Positions 42,838-53,587 of a stretch of DNA of 64,000 nucleotides are shown here, in pieces. The stretch is taken from NCBI GenBank assembly GCA_040285825.1, contig JAUPSS010000011.1, positions 372,001 through 436,000 on the forward strand, written 5' to 3'. The translations under genes and the position numbers were made by a program. The stretch is from Eukaryota sp. TZLM1-RC (taxonomy: Eukaryota > Metamonada: BaSk clade). The stretch's first letter is position 1. Each line of letters starts with the position of its first letter. Under the pieces are notes generated by a model. The model was given only the letters and a program-made list of their open reading frames with translations, was not told the DNA's origin and searched no databases.

Positions 42838-43107
42838 GATGGAAAAGACAAGTAAGTAAGTTTGGAGATTGAGTTGGTGTGGGAATTTCTATTTTCAAAA
42901 AAATTCATTTCTCTTTTTCTAAAATTCTCAAATGGATGAGATAAAGGTTTAGGTGGCCAGGCCTTTACCGGTATGCCTACAGAGATAAAATGTGTATGAA
43001 TAATCAAAAAAAGGTATCAAAAGAGGAAATCTTCCACTTTCAAAAGAGCCATTCCCTCTACATTGGTACTAAGAACACTCATTGCATTGTTATAAACATC
43101 TGTAAGA
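42838..43107. promoter_or_regulatory. Shared divergent promoter region
   Basis: About 270 bp between the FAM76 start (minus) and the CorA start (plus), so both promoters must lie here. No specific element is recognised. Confidence 0.4.
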
Positions 43108-44252
43108 ATGGAAGATGAATCAAAACTACCACAGTTACCTCTTCTAGGAAGACGGCACAGTGAAGTTTGGGGGGAACCTGCTGGAATTGATTTCACCGAA
43201 ACTTTATCTCCTGAACGTCCAGAAGATGAAGGTGTTTCAATAGACTGCATTGACTACTCAAAGCATCGGTTCGAGTATTTTCGTATTAATAACTTGGATC
43301 ATTTTCTGGACCAACAACCTCCCAATTGGGTTGGTACGAGATGGATAAACATTACCGGACTCTCAGGAAAGGTTCTATCAGCAATAGCTCGTCATTTGGA
43401 GTTCCATCCCGTTTGGTTTTCTTTCAAACCTAATCTCAGCTAACAATAGAAGACATAATGGACACAGACACCAGGCCCAAAGTTGATCACTATGAACATT
43501 ATCTTTACATTTCAATGTGTTTGCAATCATTGGATGAATCACAACAAATAGCATTTCTCGTGAAAGAAAATCTTCTTATAACCATAATAGAAAAAAACCC
43601 ACAGATCTTTTCCCCAATCAGAAGGCGATTGAGATATGGACGGAGCAAAGAAAGATTTGAAGACATAAGTTTCTTGCTATATTCACTCATTGATGTCGTA
43701 GTAGACAAGACATTTAGCCTTGTGAATAGTATACTAGATGACTTGGAAATGCTGGAAAACATAAGTGCACATGAACCAACCATTTCCGTCATTGATAGTG
43801 CTAGGAAATTTGGTCAGACAGCATTGGTATTGAAGAGAACTCTTTGGTCAAGTAAAGAGGTTGTCAGTTTTCTCCAAGGAAGACATTCAATTGCTAGTGA
43901 AACTGCAAAGATATATCTAGCTGATGTTATGGATCATATACTACTGCTCGAAAACCAATGGTTTGTCTAAAGCCCTGTCAATAATCGAAGCGAGGACATA
44001 ATACAACTGGCGGCAGGAGTTTCTGAGAAGACGTTCTCATATCTCAACTTGAGACAGAATGATGTTCAAAAAGTTCTCTCAATTGTTGCTACAATATTCC
44101 TCCCATTAACGTTTGTTTCTTCCGTTTATGGGATGAATGTCCGCGTTTTACCATTGGCGTCTGATGAAGATGCTATCTGGTTTTTTCTTGCCTTTTGTGT
44201 TATCATTGTTGGATTTTCCCTTTTATTATTTAAGAAAAGGGGATGGATCTAG
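43108..44252 (+). CDS. CorA-type magnesium transporter
   Basis: Three exons with introns of 29 nt (43411-43439) and 30 nt (43961-43990), both starting GTTTG; spliced length about 361 residues. The first splice restores LEFHPLTIEDIMDTDTRPKVD, the CorA funnel-domain hallmark (HPL.IED......RPK+D). The second restores a helix leading to LNLRQNDVQKVLSIVATIFLPLTF. The pore signature YGMN follows TM1 (IFLPLTFVSSVYGMN), and TM2 is WFFLAFCVIIVGFSLLLF, ending in KKRGWI. The N-terminal half is the cytosolic domain (VDKTFSLVNSILDDLEMLE helices). CorA proteins form homopentameric Mg2+ channels. The RPKVDHY and HPL motifs are closer to bacterial/fungal Alr- or Mnr2-type CorA proteins than to mitochondrial Mrs2. 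No targeting peptide is seen. Confidence 0.9.
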
Positions 44253-44394
44253 CAGTAGGAATCTAATCAGTTACAAGATTTCTGTGTCCAAATTGTTATT
44301 AAATTTTTGTTAAAGAATCTGTTGTCCAATTATTTTGCATGGTTTTCCAAATTCGTGGACTGTTGATTGTTCTATTTGTTCAAAAAGGAACTTT

Positions 44395-44780
44395 GTTCTG
44401 TTAAAGCTCTTGAATATACTACGAGTGAAAAAATAGAAAAAATGACAAAGATATCGATGGAGCTAATGCTGATAGAAATAGACCACTTGTTTTTATTGAT
44501 TTCCCATTTTCTATAAAAAGACGACTATCAGTAGAAGCAGGAACTTTTTTGAATGATTTCTAAAAAATGGTTCAAGAAAAAACAATGAATGGAATTTTTT
44601 TGTTGCGGTCGCGAATTCAATTTGCTATAATTATTATTAATAGATTACATAGGTTCTGTTATCCAATAAGAGAAGCAATGGCGAGAAAACAAGCAGATCA
44701 GCATTTTACAGAGGAAATTATGGTTCTTTGAATTTAGTCCCATTAGTTCTGATTTAATTTTATTAAGTGTTGTAGTTCAC
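44395..44780 (+). mobile_element. LINE-1 fragment, copy h
   Basis: Plus-strand LINE-1 nuclease and 3' end (MTKISMELMLIEID in one frame is the shifted KYDKDIEEANADRN block), ending with GTCCCATTAGTTCTGATTTAAT. It lies immediately 3' of the CorA gene and head-on to the LINE-2 copy. Confidence 0.7.
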
Positions 44781-44804
44781 TAAAAAGAATAATATAATTG
44801 TTGT

Positions 44805-45640
44805 AAAAAAATCAATTTATTTTCACAAATGCAACTAGAAATCCATATCTTCAAAACAAGCTTTCACACCATCAAACCTTACAACAGCAATGATTCTGTA
44901 ATGTGCACTGACAGACATCAAAGCTTTCGAAATCATTTTAGGAATTGTTTTGAGAATAGTAAAAACAATACAATTCAATCACAAACGCCGATCAAAACAC
45001 TTATTCATTCTTCATTTACAAGATTTTCAAAATCATCAATAAAATTCACTTCAGTTTTTCCAAGACGTCCACACAAAGGTATAGCAAGTGGTCAAATTTG
45101 ATAATCTACATGACGAACTTGTTTCAACTTTTTCATAAGATTTGCATATTTCTTTTGTTGGAACAATTCTGAATTATCGAGGGGGATACTTCGGATTCTG
45201 CATTTTTCTTATAAACATACACTCTTACAACGTCAAAAACATTCAAGACATAATCAAGTGAGGGCACAACAACATCAGCACGCCGTTTTCCATATTTTGA
45301 ATCTCTTACGTTTTCATTTGTATCAAGAGTCCTCAACAACGGTTCTGCAAACGATTCGATATGAAAGGAGTTACACATTGCATGGATTTAATCTTTGACA
45401 GCGTATTGCACAGTGGAACGATAAGTAATAAATCTGTTGCAATTAAATAAATGCAAATTACAATTCCCAAAATTACATCGCATTCTCATAGCAGTAGTCC
45501 ATTGGTCAACATTTAATGATAACCCATCAATTTGGGGAATGTGCTTCAACAAAACTGTAGATGAACTCTCCTTGAAATCAATCAAAAAATTTGCAAAAGC
45601 AGTCATTTTCTGGCTTAGCGTTATCATTTGTTGAAGTTCA
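44805..45640 (-). mobile_element. LINE-2 fragment, left inverted copy
   Basis: Minus-strand 5'-truncated RLE-type non-LTR copy. It reads MTAFANFLIDFKESSST, then MRMRCNFGNCN, then a finger segment (HLFNCNRFITYRS), then RRADVVVPSLDYVLNVFDVV (nuclease acidic pair), and a 3' end near 44810. Compared with its inverted partner at 48425-49330 it lacks roughly 20 codons containing the CxC of the finger. Both copies share a stop codon right after AVKD. Confidence 0.8.
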
Positions 45641-45794
45641 TCAACTCTATGTAAATGAATTTCAATAATCTGGTTTGTTTTTGATTTGTAGACGTGATAT
45701 AGATTGGCAGGTTAATGATCTGGTTGGATCAATTAAGAATCCAATTAAATAATGAAGAATCTTTATTTTGAAATTAAATTGAAATCAATATTTA

Positions 45795-48128
45795 TCAACT
45801 AATGTATTCATAAACACTTCTATCATTATCACTTCTCTTCAAGTATTCTTTCTCCATCAAATGGGCAATTCTTCTCTTAATTTGATCAACATCAGGTGGA
45901 AACCGTTCACTCAGCATATTGGCAGTTTGAGAGAGCAATTCGCGGTGGGGAAGTACCTTATTAGTCTTCATTAGACGAACAATAACCGCATCAATTTCAG
46001 AATCTCGTTTTTCACTCAAATCAGATTCAATTCTACTTTTAGTTTTTGCTTCCAATGACCTATATCGTTGAATGACAACCTTAACCGACCTTGATTTGAA
46101 TTTAATGTTCAACGCAAAGACAAAATCAACTGGTATATCAGGGTTGTTTACGTCAACTTTCTGATCTTTTCTTTTAACGACCAATCCTGATCTTAGTAGA
46201 GATATGATACAAGACATTGCTTCATCACGTGGAAGGTTCGTTCCACGGAGAACATCGCCAAAAGTAATTCTATAATTGCTTGCTTGATTGAATTGTAACA
46301 ATACAAGACCTTCAAACGTTGGGCACGTTATGAAGTAGGAATTGCCTCCATGCGGGGTAAATTCCAGATCAATTGTTCCTAGATTTGGTTGAAAAGCCAA
46401 CTTCCTTGCTTGATGTAGTTGGGTATAGAATTGAGAAAACGCCGTTATCGAGTGCTCCATGATACTTGGAAGAGATATTCCCATGGTAAAAAAAGAAAAT
46501 GGCCATTTGCCTGCAGTAATAACAGTAGGAGAAAAGTTGAATGGCAGCGAAATCGTTGCTTGAAATTGGGAAATTGTGGCTTGTGAAGCAGTAATGTCAT
46601 TGATCATTGAGGAAAACGTTTGATAAACTTGCATACCAAACTCATTCTTAAATAAGGAAGTTAAATCTGCCTCGTAATCAATATTAGAACTACCATTCAA
46701 CAATCTTTCTGCTAATAAAGATTTATGGTGGTCTTCAAAAGAGAGTTTGTCGCTAAGGAAAATGTAAAGATCCAGGCACTTGTTCAGAGCTTTAGTGATT
46801 TCTTCTTCTGTTTGTCTTGAGAAATCGACAGTCATTAACTTGTGGATAGTTTGTGCAAGACTGGCAGGTAATTGAGGAATTTGTCTGCAATTTTCCTTAT
46901 GGATTTTGTTAAAGGAGAGCTGGAAATCTGGATTTTGATTAAAGGCTTTAGCTACCAGATCCTTTGAATGTGCAATCAAATCAAGAATTGATAGAACGAC
47001 TTCTGTTGACTTGGTTTTTGATGACGTGATATGATTGTACCTATCGGTCAGATACAGTTCAAATTTCCCAGTCAGAAACGTAACATTTGAGGAAACTGTC
47101 TTTCCATCTGATTGAATGGTAAGATACTGATCAAACTGATAAGCCATTGAGTAAATAATGTTGAGATCCTGATTCTGTGAATCATTTAGCATGTTAGCAA
47201 AAGAATTGTAATTACCTTCCAAAGAGCTTTCAGCAAAAGAACCATAAAGCTCTGAATAGAGCCCAATCAAAAGAGGAGTCTTGAGGTCATCAATGGACGG
47301 AAAATCTGGTACTTCCCTTTGATCAGGTGAAGCAACATCCCCTTTGAGTGATTGCTGAGGCATAACCTGACTCAAATGGTTAACATAAGCAAAAACAAAA
47401 GAGTGCAAGAGGCTAGACTCCTTGTCAATAAACTTTTTGATCCTCACAAAATACTCCATAAAAGAAAGTTCTCTTAGTGACTCACGTACAGCAGAATAGA
47501 TGGACAGTAAACGGATTTGGAGATCGGAATAGATGAGGGCTTCAAATGTTCCTTTTTGTACTGTTTCCATTTCAGCTAGCAATTGGCATGTAGACCTTAG
47601 AATAGAGGGATCGACAACCAACCCATTCCGCTCATTGTCAATGTGTTCAAGGAGGAGTGTGCAGAGATCGTCCTTGAGGGGCCGAAACACAATGTTGTAA
47701 AACTCCTGACGTACAATGTTGACGACTGTCTGCTGGCCTTGCTCAGCAGTAGATGTCTTTTGATAGTCGAGGGCAGCAAAAGCAGTAACGTATCCAACTT
47801 GAACCTTCTGGAATTCTCTCCACTTCCGGTCAAAAGCATAGAGTTTGTGTTTTCCTTCAAAGTGTTCAAGATCAGAAGAGACAGCAGGAAGGTAGTGATC
47901 CAAGGACTCACGAAGAATGGCTTCAACAAAATCACTGGCATCTTCGAAATCATCATTGATGAATCGATAAACAATGTGAAAGCATTTACGATGAAGATCT
48001 TTGGGGACATGATTTTCAGAGGTTTGAACGGTCTTGATTAAACTATCAATATAGGTGAGAACGTTGGACTGGAGCTCATGCTTCTTCTGTTCAAATTCAT
48101 TGGGATCAATAGTTCTACGTGCTGACAT
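45795..48128 (-). CDS. Cullin
   Basis: A single exon of 777 residues. The N-terminal cullin repeats (for example FHIVYRFINDDFEDASDFV and LDHYLPAVSSDLEHFEG) are followed by the cullin homology domain (ADLTSLFKNEFGMQVYQTFSSM, FSFFTMGISLP, LVLLQFNQASNYRITFGDV). The C-terminal winged helix carries the neddylation site in VIVRLMKTNKVLPH, with Lys721 at the modified position, and ends EKEYLKRSDNDRSVYEYIS like other cullins. It would scaffold a cullin-RING ubiquitin ligase, binding RBX1 at its C-terminal part and an adaptor at the N-terminus. The N-terminal start and IDSLIKTV sequence do not let me choose between CUL1, CUL3 and CUL4 classes. Inverted LINE-2 copies flank the gene on both sides. Confidence 0.9.
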   Translation of the reverse strand: MSARRTIDPNEFEQKKHELQSNVLTYIDSLIKTVQTSENHVPKDLHRKCFHIVYRFINDDFEDASDFVEAILRESLDHYLPAVSSDLEHFEGKHKLYAFDRKWREFQKVQVGYVTAFAALDYQKTSTAEQGQQTVVNIVRQEFYNIVFRPLKDDLCTLLLEHIDNERNGLVVDPSILRSTCQLLAEMETVQKGTFEALIYSDLQIRLLSIYSAVRESLRELSFMEYFVRIKKFIDKESSLLHSFVFAYVNHLSQVMPQQSLKGDVASPDQREVPDFPSIDDLKTPLLIGLYSELYGSFAESSLEGNYNSFANMLNDSQNQDLNIIYSMAYQFDQYLTIQSDGKTVSSNVTFLTGKFELYLTDRYNHITSSKTKSTEVVLSILDLIAHSKDLVAKAFNQNPDFQLSFNKIHKENCRQIPQLPASLAQTIHKLMTVDFSRQTEEEITKALNKCLDLYIFLSDKLSFEDHHKSLLAERLLNGSSNIDYEADLTSLFKNEFGMQVYQTFSSMINDITASQATISQFQATISLPFNFSPTVITAGKWPFSFFTMGISLPSIMEHSITAFSQFYTQLHQARKLAFQPNLGTIDLEFTPHGGNSYFITCPTFEGLVLLQFNQASNYRITFGDVLRGTNLPRDEAMSCIISLLRSGLVVKRKDQKVDVNNPDIPVDFVFALNIKFKSRSVKVVIQRYRSLEAKTKSRIESDLSEKRDSEIDAVIVRLMKTNKVLPHRELLSQTANMLSERFPPDVDQIKRRIAHLMEKEYLKRSDNDRSVYEYIS

Positions 48129-48424
48129 TGGTAAGGAGATTGACTAAAACAATGAAAGGTGTTGAATATTTGACAAGAATTTTGTACAAAACAAAACCTA
48201 GACTCGTACACAATTTTTCTTATATTGGATGAAGCAATTTCGATAATTTTCGAAAATCTGCAATTGATGAAACGATGGGTGTAGACTTAAGCCATGGCAC
48301 CATACAATTTCACTATTTTAATATTTACTTGATTGACCAAGAGGAAAAGGATAATCAATCTTGCAATTTATCAATGTAGATCATATAGTAACTATACCAA
48401 CTTTTGTATCTTTTGTTTCAAATA

Positions 48425-49330
48425 GTGAAACTTCAACAAATGATGACGCTTTGCGTAGCACGGCTAAGCCAGAGAATGACTGCTTTTGCAAATTTTTTGA
48501 TTGATTTCAAGGAGAATTCATCTACAGTTTTGTTGAAGCAAATTCCCCAAATTGATGGGTTATCATTAAATGACGACCAATGGACTACTGCTATGAGAAT
48601 GCGATGTAATTTTGAGCCTTGTAATTTGCCAAACGATCTGTATTGTAAATGTGGAGTTCGTTTGATATTATCGCATTTATTTAATTGCAACAGATTTATT
48701 ACGTATCGTTCCACTATGCAACACGCTGTCAAAGATTAAATCCATGCAATGTGTAACTCCTTTCATATTGAATCGTTTGTAGAACCGTTGTTGAGGACTA
48801 TTGATACAAATGAAAACGTAAGAGATTCAAAATATGGAAAACGGCGTGCTGATGTTGTTGTGCCCTCACTTGATTATGTCTTGAATGTGTTTGACGTTGT
48901 AAGAGTGTGTGTATATGAGAAAAAAGCCTTGAAAAATGCAGAATCCGAAGTATCCCCCTCGATGATTCAGAATTGTTCAAACAAAAGAAATATGCAAATC
49001 TTTTGAAATAGTTGAAACAAGTTCGTCATATAGAATATCAAATTTGACCACTTGCTATACCTTTGTGTGGACGTCTTGGAAAAACCGAAGTGAATTTTAT
49101 TGATGATTTTGAAAATCTTGTAAAAAGAAGAATGAATAAGTGTTTTGATCGTCGAATGTGGTTGAATTGTATTGTTTTTACTATTTTCAAAACAATTCCA
49201 AAAATGATTTCGAAAGCTTTGATGTCTGTCAGTGCTCATTACGAAAACATTGCTGTTGTAAGGTTTGATGGTGTTGAAGCTTGTTTTGAAGATATGGATT
49301 TCTAGTTAAATTTGTGAAAATAAATTACAG
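48425..49330 (+). mobile_element. LINE-2 fragment, right inverted copy
   Basis: Plus-strand partner of 44805-45640. It keeps the whole finger (NDLYCKCGVRLILSHLFNC, with H and C spaced as in LINE-1), LQHAVKD-like residues before a shared TAA, the nuclease pair in RRADVVVPSLDYVLNVFDVV, and the tail FIDDFENLVKRRMNKCF to the 3' end near 49310. The nuclease is closed by several stops. Apart from the finger deletion in the left copy, the pair are very similar, suggesting recent common ancestry. Confidence 0.8.
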
Positions 49331-49508
49331 AAAAACCAAAAAAACCAATGGTTACAGACAAAAAAACTGTTTAAAGGTGATGGAACAAAATTTGTAATTA
49401 ACCAATCGAGAAATGTACTGATTCTGTCAACATTTATTAAAACAATGACTAATAAAAAATTTTTGGTATAAAGACTAAAACTAAGAAAAACTAAGAAAAA
49501 CCCTATGT

Positions 49509-52184
49509 TTAATTAGCAGTTGGGCAACTCCTTCTGTCATGACCTGGCTGCCTACACAAACCACACTTTCTGGAAGCACGCATAGACAAAGTAGGCAAGT
49601 TAACAACAACCTTTTCACTTATAAGAGAAGCATTGGAGGCAACAGCATTGTTGGGGAGAGGGACATGGGAGGGGGGAAGGGAATTGACGATTGCCTTGGG
49701 TCGAGGAGCTGAGAAGCCTGGGTTGACATTAGTGATATACCTCAAAAAGTTAACCTGATCACATCCTCTAGTGCAAATTTCAGAACCATTAAATAAAATT
49801 ACACAATAACTAGAATCATGACATTTAAGGCAAGGTCTTTTGGTTTCAACTACATCTCCTTGACCAAAACTTAGTGTGGTCTTGCACTTTGGAAAGCTAG
49901 AACAACCTAAAAAAGGACCAGAATGACCAGATCTTAGTTTAAATAGGCCAGGTTTCTTAGTTCTGCTGCACTTTGTACAAGGAAAGAGTGATAAACGCTG
50001 AATATTTTTCTTAGAAAGGGGGCAACTTGGTTCGAAACACTTCCAACATGAGGTAAAAGAATGATTACTAAAATGGCAGTTGGGGCAATAAGGCTTGGCC
50101 GTGCTAAAATTGGGCGATTTAACTTCCACCACAAAAAACCCGCACATGACACATTGAACTTCTGGCAAATGTTTAGTAATAATCTTTTCTTCTCTTTTAC
50201 CATTGGAGAAATCAAAGTGCACATCACAAAATGTACACGTCACTCTCAAGTCAATGTTGTTGGTGGAAAGTGCCATCTGCCCGCCACATTTACAGGGACT
50301 GATGTTGCCATCAATCAAAACAAAAGGGTTGTTGAGTAATTCAGGTGACGTAACAGAAATGAAACAATTCATAAAGGTTGCCATGTTACTTTCAAGATGG
50401 TCAAAGGCCTCTCTAAATGCTCTAACAGCCCTCTCAATGGCTTCATCTTTGGTTATTTGATTGAGGGACAGCAATGTAAAGTCCTTTTCCATTGAGGCTC
50501 GGAGGGAGCTATCAGCAATTGCCAAACCCAACTCTAAAAACCCCTTAATTAAGGCCATCCCAGAATTGGTGGGCACGATTGAACTACCCCTTCTAATGGC
50601 ATATTGTCTTTGAATGACAGTATTAATATGTTCTGCTGCAGTAGCATCTGTGCCGATTCCAAATCTTTCCATTTCTCCCAAAAGACGATGCTCCGACATT
50701 AAGGGAGGAGGAGAAGTATAACCTTGACGAAGAGTCACGTGGGAAATGGGATAAGAGCAGTCTTGGTCAAACTCAGCTGCTTCTTCAGATGAAGGAGGCC
50801 ACTTCATGTTAATAGCCTTTTGGAATCCCTTTTCAACAACTCTATATTTCAGAGTTGTAAAATATTCTTCCCCCACTTTAAAAGTGAAACACTTACGTTG
50901 TGCATAGCTTGCAGGCATGAATAAGGCTGCGAATCTACGTAGAATATAATCCAAGACTTGCTTTTGTGGATGGGTGAGGGGAGTTATATCGCTAGATTTA
51001 ATCACTCTTGCAATCATAATAGGATCATGTGCATTATCAGAAGAAGTTCCGTTTCGAGGGTAATTAATGTTGGAGACATCAAATGTGGCGAGGAAAGAGT
51101 TCCACGAGGGATGATCATTTCTCTGTATTTGATTCTTCAGTAAGCTCTGAACACTGTCAAAGTTGACGATTTTATTCGAGTCAGTTCTGGGATAAGTGAT
51201 TAATCCTTTAAGGTAAAGTTCTTCAGCTATCTTGAGAGTTTGCTTTGCAGAATAACTAAAATTCTTAGTAAAGTGCTTTTGAAGTTCTACTGTGGTTAGT
51301 GGTAAAGGCGGGTGCTTCACCAAGTCTTCAGTTTCAATGGCAACTACCAAGGCTCCATCTTCCTGATGAGAACGAACATGTTCAAGGTAAGAAGCAGCAG
51401 CGGCTTCATCATCCACTCTGTTCCTTTTCCACGTTATGGTGGTTCCACGTGATAATCTGACCTCCAAATAATGAAATACTTGTGGAATGAAGTTTGAATT
51501 GGCTAAATAAGCATCAGAAATTAATTTTAAAACAGGAGACTGGCAAGGACCCCATGACACTGGTCTTTTTTTCCTAGAGTTTTGATAAGAAGAACTTGAA
51601 AGACTCAGTGTTAGCAGCCTGGTGAATGCACATCCGATTCTATAGTCAAGTTCTTGTCTGACTGTGACAGCATTGTAGGCATAGTGGTTGAGCTCTCCCA
51701 AAGAAGCAAAACCATTGAGGATTGTGGTGGCAGAGAGAGAATTGAAAACAACCCTTTTTACTATTAATCTGGCATTAGCAGATATTGCCTCTGCGGCTAT
51801 GGAACATCCGATGGCTTCTCCTTCCCGATCACAATCTGTGCAAATAAGTAAATAAGTGGCCTTTTCTGATTGTTTCTTAATAAAACTCACAATACGAACA
51901 GCATCTGATTTAACTGAATAGGAAACAGGGCAGTCAAATAGATCACGAGGGGGACATGAACTCCATGCTTCATTATGAGTAAATGAGATTGAGTGTATGT
52001 GTCCAGAAACAGACGTGATAGAGAACGTTCCTGAGAGAGAACCCACTGTGCCGGTAAATTGGAACACTTTATTGTACTTGGAGGATGTGTGGAAAGTTTG
52101 GTAGTTATTGGATAGAGCAGAAGCAATGGTTTTAGCGGCGGAAGGTTTTTCTGCTACACAAAGAACATGACAATCAGCCATCAT
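49509..52184 (-). CDS. TOP3A: DNA topoisomerase III (alpha type)
   Basis: A single exon of 891 residues. The Toprim domain begins VAEKPSAAKTIASAL and contains the metal-binding CTDCDREGEAIG. The active-site Tyr331 sits in GLITYPRTDS, and the lock domain has FGIGTDATAAEHI. The catalytic core ends near residue 590 and is followed by four-cysteine zinc ribbons (ISPCKCGG...CTFC, CPNC...CWKC, CTKCSRT...GHSGPFLGCSSFPKC) and a GRF-like stretch. A CCHC knuckle (CGLCRQPGHDRRSC) ends the protein. Topo III relaxes single-stranded or hemicatenated DNA and, with a RecQ helicase and RMI1, dissolves double Holliday junctions. The C-terminal finger set matches TOP3 alpha rather than beta. The first Met could be 1 or 2 of MMAD. 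Confidence 0.95.
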   Translation of the reverse strand: MMADCHVLCVAEKPSAAKTIASALSNNYQTFHTSSKYNKVFQFTGTVGSLSGTFSITSVSGHIHSISFTHNEAWSSCPPRDLFDCPVSYSVKSDAVRIVSFIKKQSEKATYLLICTDCDREGEAIGCSIAAEAISANARLIVKRVVFNSLSATTILNGFASLGELNHYAYNAVTVRQELDYRIGCAFTRLLTLSLSSSSYQNSRKKRPVSWGPCQSPVLKLISDAYLANSNFIPQVFHYLEVRLSRGTTITWKRNRVDDEAAAASYLEHVRSHQEDGALVVAIETEDLVKHPPLPLTTVELQKHFTKNFSYSAKQTLKIAEELYLKGLITYPRTDSNKIVNFDSVQSLLKNQIQRNDHPSWNSFLATFDVSNINYPRNGTSSDNAHDPIMIARVIKSSDITPLTHPQKQVLDYILRRFAALFMPASYAQRKCFTFKVGEEYFTTLKYRVVEKGFQKAINMKWPPSSEEAAEFDQDCSYPISHVTLRQGYTSPPPLMSEHRLLGEMERFGIGTDATAAEHINTVIQRQYAIRRGSSIVPTNSGMALIKGFLELGLAIADSSLRASMEKDFTLLSLNQITKDEAIERAVRAFREAFDHLESNMATFMNCFISVTSPELLNNPFVLIDGNISPCKCGGQMALSTNNIDLRVTCTFCDVHFDFSNGKREEKIITKHLPEVQCVMCGFFVVEVKSPNFSTAKPYCPNCHFSNHSFTSCWKCFEPSCPLSKKNIQRLSLFPCTKCSRTKKPGLFKLRSGHSGPFLGCSSFPKCKTTLSFGQGDVVETKRPCLKCHDSSYCVILFNGSEICTRGCDQVNFLRYITNVNPGFSAPRPKAIVNSLPPSHVPLPNNAVASNASLISEKVVVNLPTLSMRASRKCGLCRQPGHDRRSCPTAN

Positions 52185-52349
52185 AGAGCAATAAAATCAC
52201 GAAAATAAGGTCAAAGCCTATTGGCTCCTTCGACGAAAGGAGATATTGCAGCCCTCAGACTGGAGAATTGTGTTAGGTGACCTCTTTTGAAAGGAATGGG
52301 AAATTCCCATAAATACACGATCAATTTTCGTGCGGAATAATTACTAAAA

Positions 52350-52757
52350 CTATCTATTAGACAGATACTGAGGCCTTTCATTACCTCTCATTCTGGCTTC
52401 AGCAATTGCAAACATATTGAGACAAGCCAACTTATTTCTATTGAAAAGCTTTGTTGAGCATTTGTTACTGAGTTTGCAACTCTCACTGTTACAAGCTAAT
52501 AAACCATGACACGTAGTAACAGGAGTGTTTTCTCTTCTATAGCATCTGGGATTTGTGACTCTCAAAAACGTAATAACCTTTTCAAAACAAACAGGACATT
52601 TTGCTGAAGTGAAAGCTTCATTAATCATCAATACATCAAATCCATTCCTTTTCAGAAATTGAATCCATCCACTGCCTCGATTAGGTCTCTGATGTTTTAA
52701 GTTCTTAGCACCTTTTTTACCATAATTGTTAGCTGTGGCTGAACGTGACCTTCCATT
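52350..52757 (-). pseudogene. Fanzor C-terminal remnant, family C
   Basis: An open frame of about 130 codons ending in YLSNR. RPNRGSGWIQFLKRNGF is the basic segment before RuvC-II, and INEAFTSAKCPVC has the RuvC-II glutamate (E) and the first cysteine pair. CHGLLACNSESC has the second pair. KLFNRNKLACLNMF is the RuvC-III block, where the catalytic aspartate (NRD in other Fanzors) is Asn here. The C-terminus NERPQYL occurs in many Fanzor1-like proteins. Upstream RuvC-I is missing, with a stop at about 52757. It is diverged from families A and B in every block. Confidence 0.7.
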
Positions 52758-53023
52758 TTAGGAAGGAGGATCACGTCATCGTAGATTCAAATTGTAGTTT
52801 ATTTTTATTTTTCTTTGATTTCTTATATTCTGTCCATAAACTTCTGTTTTTGTTAATGTTTAGTGCACGAAAAGCAACAGTAATTACTGGAGCCCGTAAG
52901 GAATCCTTCCTGCCTCATGTCCCCGCCCAGAATTCCGCGAACCTGATTGCTCCGTATTTGAGTCATACCGGTAGAGAGTCCGTCTCCTGCTATGTAGAAG
53001 CATTGCAGGTCTACGCGTAACGT

Positions 53024-53587
53024 ATGTCATGTCATGTCATGACAGATGTGACAAGATACCCTTCTGCTACTCACTCCCAGTCCTCATCCACCAAGGAAGC
53101 CACCCGTTCTCCCTCCGCCCCTGATACTGAACCAACCATCTCCGCCATGACTAAGGAGATTGAAGACTTGAGAAGCAGACTCTCTCAAGTGTCTTCCCAG
53201 TTTTTAGCTTACGCTGAAGCCTCCAACTCTGACACTGAGCCCATTCAAGCCAATGAGTGCTCTACTCCCGTTTCCTTTCGTCCTCCCGATGATCCTGCTG
53301 AAGACGCTGACTCTTCCCTCTCTAATTCCCCAAACCTCCCCGGATTAGCCTCATTTGAACTCCGTAGCAGCTCTGAAGAAGACCGCCTCTTCGAAGCCAT
53401 GTTGTCTTATGTTCCATACACAATCGCTCCAATCGTTTTGGAGACATTTGAAATCTGTTATGGAATAGATCCTAGAAGTCCTTCCCCTATTCTGACCCAT
53501 CTCATGTCAATGTGTCAGTTCCAGGACCCTGCCAGCATATATCAAAGATTCCACTCCCTCCGTGTCTCTCTCCGCCCCCACAGCTGA
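53024..53587 (+). pseudogene. gypsy gag, N-terminal part
   Basis: 188 codons. A Ser/Pro/Thr-rich start leads to a helical stretch (LRSRLSQVSSQFLAYAEA), then LFEAMLSYVPYTIAPIVLE and ILTHLMSMCQFQD, as in a capsid region. A one-base shift near 53565 separates it from the rest of gag. Confidence 0.6.

Noticed and set aside
42838-43007. N-terminal extension of FAM76 (frame open to 43007)
   Set aside because: No match to FAM76 and hydrophilic filler-like residues; splicing a 31-nt intron gives a matching start at 42837.
47597-48041. Opposing long frames inside the cullin N-terminus
   Set aside because: Shadows of the cullin coding sequence, which matches the family over its whole length.
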